In this document: in pieces, positions 6,865 through 16,600 of the stretch
Numbering within the stretch: position 1 is the first letter of the stretch
Layout: every line of letters starts with the position of its first letter
NCBI GenBank assembly: GCA_002382735.1
Contig: DFZN01000071.1
Coordinates: 1 to 64,000, forward strand
DNA: 64,000 bases
Source of the DNA: a bacterium UBP11_UBA4055
Lineage (GTDB): Bacteria > UBA4055
Direction of reading: 5' to 3'
Made by a program: the position numbers and the translations under genes
The notes under the pieces: model-generated
Databases searched by the model: none
What the model was told of the DNA's origin: nothing
The model's input: only the letters and a program-made list of their open reading frames with translations

Positions 6865-7962
6865 TTACTTGTAAAATTCCTTGATTTTATCGGAGATATG
6901 ATCGATCTCCTCATCCGTGATATGCGGATGCATCGGGAGAGAGATTATTCCTTCAGCGACTTTCTCAGCTGTCGGGAAAGAACCCTTACCGAGACCCATA
7001 TCAGCAAAAGCATGCTGTAAATGAAGCGGTATCGGATAGTGGATGGCGGAAGGTATCTTGTTATCTGTCAGATATCTCTGAAGGTCATCTCTCGATTTTA
7101 CCTGTATCGAGAACTGATGGTAGATATGGTAACTGTCCGGATGCTCAAATGGAATTATAGCCGTGCTTTCAAGGTTCTTTTTATATCTTGCGGCGGCCTG
7201 TCTTCTTTTCTCGTTCCACTGATCGAGAAAATCGAGCTTGATGTTCAGAATTGTGGCCTGAATAGCGTCAAGTCTTGAGTTCACTCCCAGAACATGATGT
7301 TTGTACCTTTCGTTCTGGCCGTGATTGGCTATCATCCTTACCTTTGATTCAAGCTCGTCGCTGTTTGTCAGCATAAGCCCGCCGTCTCCGGCGGCGCCGA
7401 GGTTCTTGGCGGGGTAGAAGCTCACTGTCGCAATGTCTGACAGAGACCCGAGCATTTTACCCTTGTATCTTGCGCCGAAACCCTGCGCGTTGTCCTCTAT
7501 CACGGCAATGCCGTGCTTTTTCGCGATCGCATTGATCCTGTCCATGTCGGCGGCCTGTCCGTACAGGTGAACAGGTATGATCGCTTTCGTTTTCGGCGTA
7601 ATGGCGGCCTCGATCTTTTCGGGATCGATATTGTAGGTCTCGGGATCAATGTCCACGAAAACCGATGTCGCGCCAAGTATCCTGACCGTCTCGGCCGTAG
7701 CTATGAAGGTAAACGGTGTCGTTATGATCTCGTCGTCGGGTTTAATATCCAGCGCCATCATAGCTATCTGAAGCGCGTCCGTTCCGTTCGCGCAGCCTAT
7801 CGCGTGTTTCACGCCGATGTATGCGGCGGCTTTTTCCTCAAAAGCTTTTACTTCCGGTCCGCCGATGTAATATCCGCCTGAAAGTACTTCGGAGACCTTA
7901 GGCTCAACTCTTGACCTTATCTCCTCGTACATTTTTTTCATGTCAACCATTTGAATGTTCAT
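6865..7962 (-). CDS. DegT/DnrJ/EryC1 family sugar aminotransferase
   Basis: 365 residues from the ATG at 7962, one base after the EF-G stop; an upstream in-frame start inside EF-G is less likely. PLP-dependent aminotransferase acting on nucleotide-linked keto sugars. Lys186 in SFYPAKNLGAAGDGG is the Schiff-base lysine and Asp157 in IEDNAQ contacts the pyridine nitrogen. Its closest remembered relatives are WbpE/WlbC enzymes that aminate UDP-3-keto-N-acetylglucosaminuronate (CANGTDALQIAMMAL, HGQNERYKHH, GVNSRLDAIQA), so it may help make an O-antigen or other surface sugar. No other sugar-nucleotide genes are adjacent. Confidence 0.9.
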   Translation of the reverse strand: MNIQMVDMKKMYEEIRSRVEPKVSEVLSGGYYIGGPEVKAFEEKAAAYIGVKHAIGCANGTDALQIAMMALDIKPDDEIITTPFTFIATAETVRILGATSVFVDIDPETYNIDPEKIEAAITPKTKAIIPVHLYGQAADMDRINAIAKKHGIAVIEDNAQGFGARYKGKMLGSLSDIATVSFYPAKNLGAAGDGGLMLTNSDELESKVRMIANHGQNERYKHHVLGVNSRLDAIQATILNIKLDFLDQWNEKRRQAAARYKKNLESTAIIPFEHPDSYHIYHQFSIQVKSRDDLQRYLTDNKIPSAIHYPIPLHLQHAFADMGLGKGSFPTAEKVAEGIISLPMHPHITDEEIDHISDKIKEFYK

Positions 7963-7963
7963 T

Positions 7964-10042
7964 TTATTCTTCCTCTTCCTGACCTTTACTGGCCTCGTAT
8001 TTCTCAACGATCTTCTGCTGAACTTCATAAGGAACTACTTCATAATGGTCAAAGTCGATCTCGAACGATCCTTTACCCTGGGTCATCGTTTTCAAAGTAG
8101 TAGCGTATCTGTAGAGCTCGCTTAAAGGCACTTTAGCGGTTATCAGCTGTTTGCCGGATTTTGACTCCATGCCTTCGGGTCTTCCTCTCCTTGAGGAGAT
8201 ATCTCCCATAATGTCGCCGGTATATTCCTCGGGAACGGTTATTTTTATAATATATATAGGCTCGAGAAGTATCGGATTCGCTTTCTTGAAAAGGTCTTTG
8301 AAACACATTCTCGAAGCGATCTTAAAAGCCATTTCTGAAGAATCGACATCGTGGAATTTTCCGAAGAACAGTTCAACTTCAAGGTCAACGACCAGCGATC
8401 CCGAGATGACGCCTGTGACCATTGTTTCGTTCACGCCTTTTTCAACAGCCGGAATAAATCTGGCGGGGATTGATCCACCTGTGATGGAATCGACAAAATT
8501 ATAGCCTTCACCTCTTCCTTTAGGACGGACCCTCATGTGAACCTCACCGAACTGCCCCTTACCGCCTGACTGTTTTTTGTGACGGTACGAACCCTCAGCT
8601 TTACCTGTTATCGTTTCCCTGTAAGGTATTTTTGGTTCGGCAATATCGATCTCTATGCTGAACCTTTCTTTTAATTTTTCGATCATTGTCTCCAAATGCT
8701 TTGTTCCCTGACCGTGGATTATAGTCTCATGCATTTCAGGATCGATCTTATAACCGAATGTAGGATCTTCGTTCGACAAGGCCAATAGAGCCTGACCGAT
8801 CTTTGCATCGTCTTTTTTATCCTTTGTTTTAACGGCTTCCCAGATCAAAGGCTTAGGTATTTCGACCGGTTTAATGTCGTAGCTTACGGATTTATCTTTC
8901 AGAGTATCATTGGTCTTTGTGTATTTCAGCTTAACGACGGCTCCGATGTCCCCGGCAAAAAGTTCGTTAGTCTCATGCCTTGTTTTGCCTGTCACCACAT
9001 TAAGAAGGCCGATCCTTTCAACATTGTCTCCGTTCTTTATGTCCGATCCTCCCGAAAGTTTGCCTGTTACGATCTTGAAGAAGGTCAGGTCACCCACATG
9101 AGCCTCGGCGACAGTTTTGAATACGAACGCGCTGAACGGTTTGCTCTCGTCCGTTTCGATCTCTTTTTCGCCGTCCTTATCTTTTATAACGGTTTTGAGG
9201 TCCGCAGGTGAAAGGAATATATTGTCGAATTTATCCATAAGCGAGTTGACCCCGACGCCCTTTAAAGCGCTTCCGCAGAAGACCGGGAATATGGCCCCGT
9301 CGGTAAAGGCTTTCTTGAATCCAGTGTTGAATTCTTCAGGAGAAAGTTCGCCGGCATCGAGATATTTGTTCATGAGTTCTTCATCAGAGCCTGCTATGTT
9401 CTCTACCAAGGCGGCTTTGATCTCTTCAGCTTTTGCCTTTACATTGTCAGGAATATCTTTTGCCGCCGGTTTGCCGTTCTCCATTACATACATTTTCATG
9501 TCGAAGATGTCAATTATGCCGTGGAAGGTTTCGCCTTTGCCGACGGGGAACTGAACTTCCGTTACCGATGATGAGAAAGCCGTCTGAAGGTCAGATATAA
9601 CTTTGTCGTAGTCCGCGTTCTCATAGTCGCACTTGTTTATGAAGAAAGCTGTAGGCTTGTTGTTGTGACGGGCGATCTCAAATCCCATTTCGGTACCTAC
9701 TTCAGTTCCCTGTGTGCTGGCGGCCGATACCGTTATAAGGATCGAATCAGCTACTTTTATCGCGCTGTGTGTTTCTCCGATGAAATCGGCATAACCGGGA
9801 CAGTCAATAAGGTTGTATTTGATATCTTTGTTCTCGATCGCGAGAAGAGAAGATCTGATCGAGTATTTTTTTTCAATTTCGTTCTGCGAGTAATCGGAAA
9901 CTGTTGTTCCGTCATCAATACTGCCCATACGGGTGATCTTACCAGTGTGGAAAGCTATGCTCTCAGCCAAGATCGTTTTACCGACGGAGTTGTGTCCGAC
10001 GATTGCGATGTTTCTTATGTCTTTGGCGTGATAGGCCTTCAT
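7964..10042 (-). CDS. Elongation factor G-like GTPase (EF-G2 type)
   Basis: 692 residues with all five EF-G domains. G1 is GHNSVGKT (16-23), G4 is NKCD (136-139). G3 reads DCPGY (80-84) instead of DTPGH, so the catalytic histidine of canonical EF-G is tyrosine; the same substitution occurs in Thermus-type EF-G2 proteins. The N-terminus MKAYHAKDIRNIAIVGH also matches the EF-G2/EF-G-like group rather than the housekeeping FusA. It may act in ribosome recycling, stress translation or be a paralogue with weak GTP hydrolysis. Canonical fusA is presumably elsewhere. It is followed after one base by the aminotransferase gene. Confidence 0.88.
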   Translation of the reverse strand: MKAYHAKDIRNIAIVGHNSVGKTILAESIAFHTGKITRMGSIDDGTTVSDYSQNEIEKKYSIRSSLLAIENKDIKYNLIDCPGYADFIGETHSAIKVADSILITVSAASTQGTEVGTEMGFEIARHNNKPTAFFINKCDYENADYDKVISDLQTAFSSSVTEVQFPVGKGETFHGIIDIFDMKMYVMENGKPAAKDIPDNVKAKAEEIKAALVENIAGSDEELMNKYLDAGELSPEEFNTGFKKAFTDGAIFPVFCGSALKGVGVNSLMDKFDNIFLSPADLKTVIKDKDGEKEIETDESKPFSAFVFKTVAEAHVGDLTFFKIVTGKLSGGSDIKNGDNVERIGLLNVVTGKTRHETNELFAGDIGAVVKLKYTKTNDTLKDKSVSYDIKPVEIPKPLIWEAVKTKDKKDDAKIGQALLALSNEDPTFGYKIDPEMHETIIHGQGTKHLETMIEKLKERFSIEIDIAEPKIPYRETITGKAEGSYRHKKQSGGKGQFGEVHMRVRPKGRGEGYNFVDSITGGSIPARFIPAVEKGVNETMVTGVISGSLVVDLEVELFFGKFHDVDSSEMAFKIASRMCFKDLFKKANPILLEPIYIIKITVPEEYTGDIMGDISSRRGRPEGMESKSGKQLITAKVPLSELYRYATTLKTMTQGKGSFEIDFDHYEVVPYEVQQKIVEKYEASKGQEEEE

Positions 10043-10094
10043 TTTTCCTCCGATTTATTATTAAATTAATTACTTACATTACAAAAGCGCGGTA

Positions 10095-10123
10095 AAAATA
10101 AAGATATTGCCGTTTATAGTCAA
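10095..10123 (-). promoter_or_regulatory. Promoter of the EF-G-like gene
   Basis: On the minus strand TTGACT (10123-10118), 17-base spacer, TATTTT (10100-10095), then a CGGAGG RBS just before the start at 10042. Confidence 0.65.
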
Positions 10124-10157
10124 GATATTTTAATATTAATTTTATATCATTAAAGTG

Positions 10158-10499
10158 CTATATTCTGCTGTAATCGTCCTGATATCTGATTATATCGTCC
10201 TCTCCGAAATATGACCCTGTCTGTATCTCGATAAATGAGACATTCTCACCGCCCCGGTTCTCGATCCTGTGTTTCTGTTCTTTCTTGATCGTGACGAACT
10301 CACCGTATTTCTTCTCGATCTCTTTTCCGTCAATGATGATCACTGCCGTTCCCTGAACTATCATCCAGAGCTCGTCTCTTTTTTTGTGCGACTGATAACT
10401 TAACCTCTGTCCGGGTTTGACATCTATTCTTTTGACCTTATATCTGTCACTCTCTTCAAGGATGGTAAAACTGCCCCACGGTCTTTCTTCTGAATACAT
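10158..10499 (-). CDS. Small cupin, mannose-6-phosphate isomerase type II-like
   Basis: 113 residues when started at the ATG at 10499, which has GGAG 8 bases upstream. It is a single cupin domain of the type found at the C-terminus of mannose-1-phosphate guanylyltransferase/phosphomannose isomerase: RPWGSF, YKVKRIDVKPGQRLSYQSH, ELWMIVQGTA and the helix-strand ending IEIQTGSYFGEDDI. Free-standing versions convert fructose-6-phosphate and mannose-6-phosphate. Metal ligands would be the histidines and Glu in QSHKKRDE and HRIEN. It may feed surface polysaccharide synthesis together with the aminotransferase at 6865. Confidence 0.85.
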   Translation of the reverse strand: MYSEERPWGSFTILEESDRYKVKRIDVKPGQRLSYQSHKKRDELWMIVQGTAVIIIDGKEIEKKYGEFVTIKKEQKHRIENRGGENVSFIEIQTGSYFGEDDIIRYQDDYSRI

Positions 10500-10526
10500 A
10501 TAGTTTACTCCGCTTAAATTCAAACG

Positions 10527-10555
10527 AAATTAAGAAAAATTTGATAAAAATTCAA
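10527..10555 (-). promoter_or_regulatory. Possible promoter of the cupin gene
   Basis: Minus strand TTGAAT (10555-10550), 17-base spacer, TAATTT (10532-10527). The surroundings are AT-rich, so chance is not excluded. Confidence 0.4.
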
Positions 10556-10559
10556 GCAT

Positions 10560-10586
10560 AAAAAAAGCCCCCGATTTCAGAGGCTC
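10560..10586 (-). terminator. Terminator of the beta-helix operon
   Basis: Minus-strand hairpin with arms at 580-585 and 566-571 of this kb (AGCCTC against GGGGCT with one G-U pair) followed by T6-7. It lies 24 bases after the stop of the gene ending at 10610. Confidence 0.65.
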
Positions 10587-10609
10587 TTTTTTAAAGTATG
10601 AAATGAGTT

Positions 10610-13600
10610 TTATCTTGTTCCGGAACGGTCGTTTATTCTGATATTTCTTTTTTTAACCGAAGGAGCCGGGTTCGTTTTCTTTTCAGCAGGCACTTCGTTC
10701 ACATATACTTTTGACGGCGGTTCTGTCGTAGCCACTATGTAGAAGAACTTTTTCGCCGGTGTAAGCGAAGCTACATAACTTAGGTCTGAGCTGTGAGCTA
10801 CTACAGAAAATCCCGAATAAGCACTGTCAGAAGCATAGACCTTGTAGTACGGGTAACCCGGTACAGCATCCCATCCGAAGCTTATATCGCTGCCTGTGAT
10901 CTGAGTGGTGACATTTGACGGAGCTGTAAGTTCCTGATAATACTCCTCCGATCCGATATCCGGCGCTGTGCCGTAATAGTAGATGACCTTAGAATCGTAT
11001 GCGCCGGTATGAATTCCTTCAACAATCATTCCCGCATTGATACATGGAGAAGTTGACTCCAGACTAAAATCGCCGTTATAATACTCTCCTCCAAAATCAG
11101 GATCTGAAAATATGTTATCTGTTCCCGTTACATGAGTGCTGTCGATAAAACAGTTGTTCATGAAAGCAACATGAGAAGTATCAGTGTCATTTATCGTCAG
11201 AGAAGGAGAATTGTCACTCCAGTAGATATTGTTTATGATCTGTACCGGAGGTGGGAACGCCCCGGGAGGGTTACTGAATGCTGTTAAAGGGCCGTGGATC
11301 GTGTTGTTGATTATCCGAATAGTATCTGACGGGTTAAGCATGTTTATTCCTATTCTTTGATTCACTCCGCCCGTCTCCCCGTAGTACATTTTGTTTCCGA
11401 TAATGTCGGCTTTTGAGTTGTCAATCTCAATTCCTATTACATCGAAAGCATAACTGTACGGATAGCTTATGATAGTATTGCCTGAGATTTCAGAAGATAC
11501 GGAATTATCTGAAAGAACGATAGACTTTCTGGTCATTCCTGATTTCTGCGATGCGGATCCGTCAAAGCTGACGGTATTGTTCGTTATCCTTCCGCTCGAA
11601 TTGGTTTTCATTACGATCCCCTCATCTCCACCCTCAATATCGTTGTCTTCAATGTCTATGTTCGCATTAGAAACTTCAATTCCTACCTGCTTACCGACTT
11701 TTGTTTTCTGCGAGGCTGAACCGTCAAAGCTCACTGTATTGTTCGTTATCCTTCCCGAAGCCTTTGTTTTGAGGGCAGGCAAGGTGCTTCCTACTTTTAT
11801 AGCTCCGTTGGCAAATCCCAAAAATTTTGAGCTATCGATATAAATCCCGTCAGCATCGACGACCTCTATTCCGTAAGGCATGGTTCCGTCTTTTGTGAAG
11901 AATTTTGAATTATTTAGAGTTACGTTAGTGGAAGGATACGCAAGATTTTTTTGGAATTTAAGCTTGATATCGTTCAGATTTGCGTTGTTAAGGTCTATAG
12001 CTTCATCGAACACGATCTCCTGGGGCAGAGTGGTAGTTCCCTGAAGTGTATCAACAAGGGTCTGGATCCTCACTATCCCTCCGTCGAACTTATTTGCATT
12101 TGTGATAAGCCTCTGGAAATTTATATCCGCGTTGTAAGAAGCTTTAAAATAGACTTCTGAGTTGGAAGGGAGATTAAGTTCTACCCAGCTGGCCTTTATA
12201 GCTTTACCCTGAAAGTCAATCACAAGCGCTTCACCTGCCGGCACATTAACACTTGTGTAAACATCCTGTGCCAGTACTGTCTGGAAAGGTCTAACAGATT
12301 CCATTGTGTTACCGTAAGCTCCCATATCGACCCGGATGCTGTTCAGCTCTGTACACGGTTCGGCAGGGTCACCCGCGTTGGCACATGGTGAAAGTACAGA
12401 AAGGTGAAAATCGTATTTGTCGATGTCAAACTCTTCCATTTCCGTATTTTGAGGTGCTCTTACAAATATCGGGTCAGCGCTAATGTTCGTTCCCTGTCCC
12501 GGAAATCCGCCGATATCGCAATACTGAAACAATGAATCCGGACTAATTCCGCCTTCAATGAAGTAATTGCTTTCACCTATAAAGTTTGTGTTCTTCCAGA
12601 GAATGGAGTTCCTGATCTGCGGATAATTGCCTGAAGGTCCTTTAATGTATATACCCGAAGTATAATCCTGCTTTACAGACTTAGACGGCATTATTGAATT
12701 GTAGGCAATTGTCGCATTTGTGAAATTCAAATTCTGCGGGTTCTGGGTAAGCCCCATGTCTATGTAAACTCCCGACTGGTAATAGCCGCCATTCTTGTAG
12801 ATCAGAAGATTAGTGAATTTCTGGGCAAGAATTGGGCCAGGAGAAAACTCCCTGAATTTCATGTATATTGCGCTTCCCCAGTTTGCCGTGTTGTTAAAAA
12901 TCTTTGATTTTGCAAGTTCGAGATCAATATGACCGCGGTTGTCGTAATATATTGCTCCGCCGTCTCCGGAATAATGATTGTACATGTCGCACTTGACAAT
13001 GTTCAGGTCCATATTTGCTGATATGTCGGTATCCTGGATAAAAAATGCACCGCCACTAACCCATGCGTCATTCTGTATGAATTGACATCCGAGTATGTTT
13101 ATCTGGGAAAGTGTTGCCGAGTCGTTCAGAATATAAACTGCTCCTCCTTCAGGTGACCCGTTCATTTCAAAGCGTGAACCTGATATTGTTGCATTTCCGC
13201 TGATAATCTTGACAGCACCGCCTGATTCACTGTGGTTATTCTCGAACCTGCATTGGGATACTGTAACCGTGGAATTGTTGAAAGTCACGCCTCCTCTGCC
13301 GCTTCCCATTTCAGCGTCGATGCCCTTGATAACAGTGTAGTTGAATTCATTCGATCCTGAAGGCGAATTGATCTCAATTCCTCCCCATGCACTCTCACCA
13401 ATGCCCGTTAATACCACAGGTGAAGGCTCTGTTCCCATCGACTTGATCTCGCCATAGACTATGAGTCTTACTGAAGGTCCGAAGGTGACGATCGTTCCAG
13501 CCTCGATAATAAGCTGGTCATCTGCGAGGATGGTAACATCTGTTTCGATTAGTTTCTTCCCGCTCCAAGTGATCGTCGCGGAGAATGACACGGTCATCCA

Positions 13601-13633
13601 TGCCAGTATAGCCGCCGTTAATATCTTTTTCAT
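10610..13633 (-). CDS. Secreted right-handed beta-helix protein with C-terminal Fn3-like domain
   Basis: 1007 residues. Signal peptide MKKILTAAILAWMTVSFSA is followed by a NosD/pectate-lyase-like array of short parallel beta-helix rungs (many xxNxI/ITxNxI and GGA motifs) from about residue 30 to 880. Features such as PCINAG and DIGSEEYYQ mark the end of the helix, and residues about 910-985 form a fibronectin III-like domain (WDAVPGYPYYKVYAS). A basic C-terminal tail ends the protein. No T9SS-type sorting domain, transmembrane anchor or LPXTG motif is evident. It probably is a surface or secreted adhesin or polysaccharide-binding protein. Two 54-bp modules (11543-11596 and 11705-11758) also occur in the neighbouring paralogue. 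Confidence 0.8.
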   Translation of the reverse strand: MKKILTAAILAWMTVSFSATITWSGKKLIETDVTILADDQLIIEAGTIVTFGPSVRLIVYGEIKSMGTEPSPVVLTGIGESAWGGIEINSPSGSNEFNYTVIKGIDAEMGSGRGGVTFNNSTVTVSQCRFENNHSESGGAVKIISGNATISGSRFEMNGSPEGGAVYILNDSATLSQINILGCQFIQNDAWVSGGAFFIQDTDISANMDLNIVKCDMYNHYSGDGGAIYYDNRGHIDLELAKSKIFNNTANWGSAIYMKFREFSPGPILAQKFTNLLIYKNGGYYQSGVYIDMGLTQNPQNLNFTNATIAYNSIMPSKSVKQDYTSGIYIKGPSGNYPQIRNSILWKNTNFIGESNYFIEGGISPDSLFQYCDIGGFPGQGTNISADPIFVRAPQNTEMEEFDIDKYDFHLSVLSPCANAGDPAEPCTELNSIRVDMGAYGNTMESVRPFQTVLAQDVYTSVNVPAGEALVIDFQGKAIKASWVELNLPSNSEVYFKASYNADINFQRLITNANKFDGGIVRIQTLVDTLQGTTTLPQEIVFDEAIDLNNANLNDIKLKFQKNLAYPSTNVTLNNSKFFTKDGTMPYGIEVVDADGIYIDSSKFLGFANGAIKVGSTLPALKTKASGRITNNTVSFDGSASQKTKVGKQVGIEVSNANIDIEDNDIEGGDEGIVMKTNSSGRITNNTVSFDGSASQKSGMTRKSIVLSDNSVSSEISGNTIISYPYSYAFDVIGIEIDNSKADIIGNKMYYGETGGVNQRIGINMLNPSDTIRIINNTIHGPLTAFSNPPGAFPPPVQIINNIYWSDNSPSLTINDTDTSHVAFMNNCFIDSTHVTGTDNIFSDPDFGGEYYNGDFSLESTSPCINAGMIVEGIHTGAYDSKVIYYYGTAPDIGSEEYYQELTAPSNVTTQITGSDISFGWDAVPGYPYYKVYASDSAYSGFSVVAHSSDLSYVASLTPAKKFFYIVATTEPPSKVYVNEVPAEKKTNPAPSVKKRNIRINDRSGTR
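11543..11596 (-). repeat. In-frame 54-bp module, copy A
   Basis: Encodes SGRITNNTVSFDGSASQK. Identical in protein sequence to copy B and 15 of 18 or better with copies C and D. Contains CCGTCA-GCTT-TGACGG, a perfect 6-bp hairpin. Confidence 0.85.
11705..11758 (-). repeat. In-frame 54-bp module, copy B
   Basis: Encodes the same 18 residues as copy A with several synonymous changes, 162 bp from copy A. Confidence 0.85.
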
Positions 13634-13651
13634 AATTCACTCCCCAGTTTG

Positions 13652-16600
13652 TTAATTTAAACTTTCTTTACTCTGAATTGTTATCTTTCTGTTTACAGCT
13701 CCGGTAGTCGTTACTTCTTTTTCTAAGTCATCTTCTATCCCGGATCCGGGTTTAACTCCGTCTCTCGACGCCGTCACGCGGTAAAAATATTTGGCGGAGG
13801 CAGTTGAAGCTGACCATGAAGTGTTGGCGGTGCTCTTTATAAACGAGAAAGTCCCGTAGGGATCGTTCGATCCGTAGATATTATATGAAACCGCGTCAGG
13901 TACGGCTGACCATGAAAGGGTTAAAGTGGTGCCGGTTACAGAGGCTGATATATTCTGCGGTGCGTAGAAAGAAGATTCCTGATAAAACTCCACCGCACCG
14001 ATATCAGGCGCAGTACCGTAGAATGTATCGCCATAGATGTGATAAGCAGGCTCAAATCGTCCTTCGTCTATACATTTCGACTCGCCCCAGAGGTAAAAGT
14101 CGTTGACTTTTGAGGACTGGAATTGCGGATTTTCATAAACATTATACTCATCGTCTGCGATCGCAGACCAGTCAATTTCGCCTGAAATGTCGTTATTGTA
14201 CAGAAGAATGTTCTGCTCCGTTCCTGTTATGTATGTTGATACTGAGGGGCCGTAGAAGATATTATTGTACAATTTTATATAAGTAGCCGAGTCGTAATCA
14301 ACGAACCCCATGTCCGAATTATAAACAGTATTGTTAATAAATATCGGATAGGACGAAAGGTTCTGTGTAAAGAATCCGTACCTGTCATGATCAGCAGTTC
14401 CGTAGCTGCCGAACCTTATTATATTATAATGACAGTCTATACCTGAATCATGTACTTCGATCCCGCTGATCGCGGTTGTAAGCTCATCGTTGCAGTATAT
14501 TTTGTTGTGATCGACCTCATAATCCGCCCCTCCGAAAATGTGGATCGCTTTCTTGTTCGTTCCGGCTTTGTTCGAAGCAGAACCGTCAAAGCTGATCGTA
14601 TTGTTCGTGATCCTGCCGGATGAAGAGTATGAGGCCTCGATACCCTCGTTCGGATTTACAACTGTGTTGTTCTCCACATCCGCCTTGCTGCTTTCAACGA
14701 CTATTCCTTTCGCTATCGTTTCTTTGTTTGAGGCTGATGCGTCGAAGCTGATCGTATTGTTCGTGATCCTTGCAGATCTGATTGCCGCTTTTGATCCTTT
14801 TGATAAAGGTCCGTAATATATTCCGATACCGAAATTATCGACGATATTATTTTCAACATAAGCCGAGTCAGTGTCAAGTTTGATGCCTGTCAGTGCCGCG
14901 TTGTATTCGTCTATGAAAACATGTGAATCAGTAAGTATCGATTCGCGATCCGGCGCTACAACGGAAAGAGCCATATTGTTGAATTGCGCTCCTGAGCAGT
15001 TCAGATCAATAACATTTATTACATTGTATGAAACCGGAGGCTCTTCCTGAGTTGCCGCTGTCATTCTCTGGATCTTGGTAGTATAAAGTTCTCCGATCTT
15101 TCTTCCGTTCGTACGAAGCTGATTAATGTAAATGTTGGGATCGCTTGAATATGGCGATGTTTTTATAAATATCTGCCCTCCGTCTTCAACTATCAGCTGA
15201 TCTATATTTATCTGCTTCGAGTTTTCACTGCAGTCCAGTTTGAATGTTCTTCCCTGGGGAACATAAATGCTTAAATTGTACTCGTATGGAACTGTGGTGT
15301 AATCAGATGTTGTGTACTCGTTGGTAAGCCCGTATGCTCCAATATTGGCAGGGCTGCCGTCCAATTCCTTTCCGCTTTCAGGATCACCGGCATCGATACA
15401 TGGCGATTCCAGCGACAAATGATAGTCACCTCTCAGGTAATTTTCATAAGGATCAGCGCCGTAGTAAGCAGTTTCTCTGTAGAACTGTGACGGTGCAGAG
15501 ATATTTCCCCCAAGTTTTATAAGGTATGTCGTGTTGCTGTATGTAACATATTCACCAGGATCAATATAAGGCGTTGATCCGAAATCTTCTACTCTTCCGC
15601 CCATGTAGTTATTCCAAACGATACAGTTTACGGTATTTATAAGGTTCATCACATCGCTGCTGAAAAATATGAAATATCCTCCGGAACCCAGCTCCGGATC
15701 GAGGTTGAGGTTTTTTATTATGTTGTTATTCGCAAAGACCACATCTTCTGGATTTCTGATGTAATTCATGTCTATAAATACACCGCCCGCGTAAGTTACA
15801 GAAGTGTTGTTCGATATAATATTGTTCTTATAATTATGAGGGTATGTACCGTCGGCTTTGAACAGTACAGCCATTCCTCCGCCTATACCAGCCTTATTGT
15901 ACATGATCTTGTTGCCAATTACATCAACGGAATACTTTGACTGGGTCCTTATCTGTATCCCTCCGCCAATACCGCCCGAAGCTTTTCCCGCGACGCAGCT
16001 GTTCGCAATGACATCGTTCTCCTGTATAAGAGTGTAGGATCCGACCTGATTGTTCTCAAATACCATTATACCGCCGGAAGTGAGATTATAATCATCGATG
16101 TATCCGCTTTTGTTACCCATTATCAGGTTCTTTAGAAGTGTAGTATTTGCGAGTTCAGGATTAGATTCATGACTTATAAACACTGCCGAGCCGAGTAAGT
16201 TAACAGTGTTATCCAGAATTTTATTCTTGAACATATATAGGTAGCTGTCAACGCTGTGCACGGCGCTTCCGAATTGAGCAGAATTGTTCCTGATCTCTGA
16301 ATTTGTTATTTTTACAATTGAATTGTTCAAATAAATGCTTCCATAATCGCCGGTTTTTTTAATATTTTCAATTATACAGTGATCGATAAGGGAGGTGTCT
16401 TTGTAAGCGTTATAAAATTCTATGCCCCCCCAATAATCTTTGCCTGAAGATTCAGGTTCGTATGATGTAAATCTTATTTTATTGTATTCTGTACCTGATG
16501 CATGAAGGATACCTCCGTCAATAATGAGCCTGAATCCCGGTGCGACTCTGATGACGGTTCCGGGCAATATCTCAAGAATATCGCCGTTCCCGACAAGGTA

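Noticed and set aside
7513..7881. A 122-codon + strand frame inside the sugar aminotransferase gene
   Set aside because: Antisense to a well-conserved enzyme, and its sequence has no recognisable protein features.
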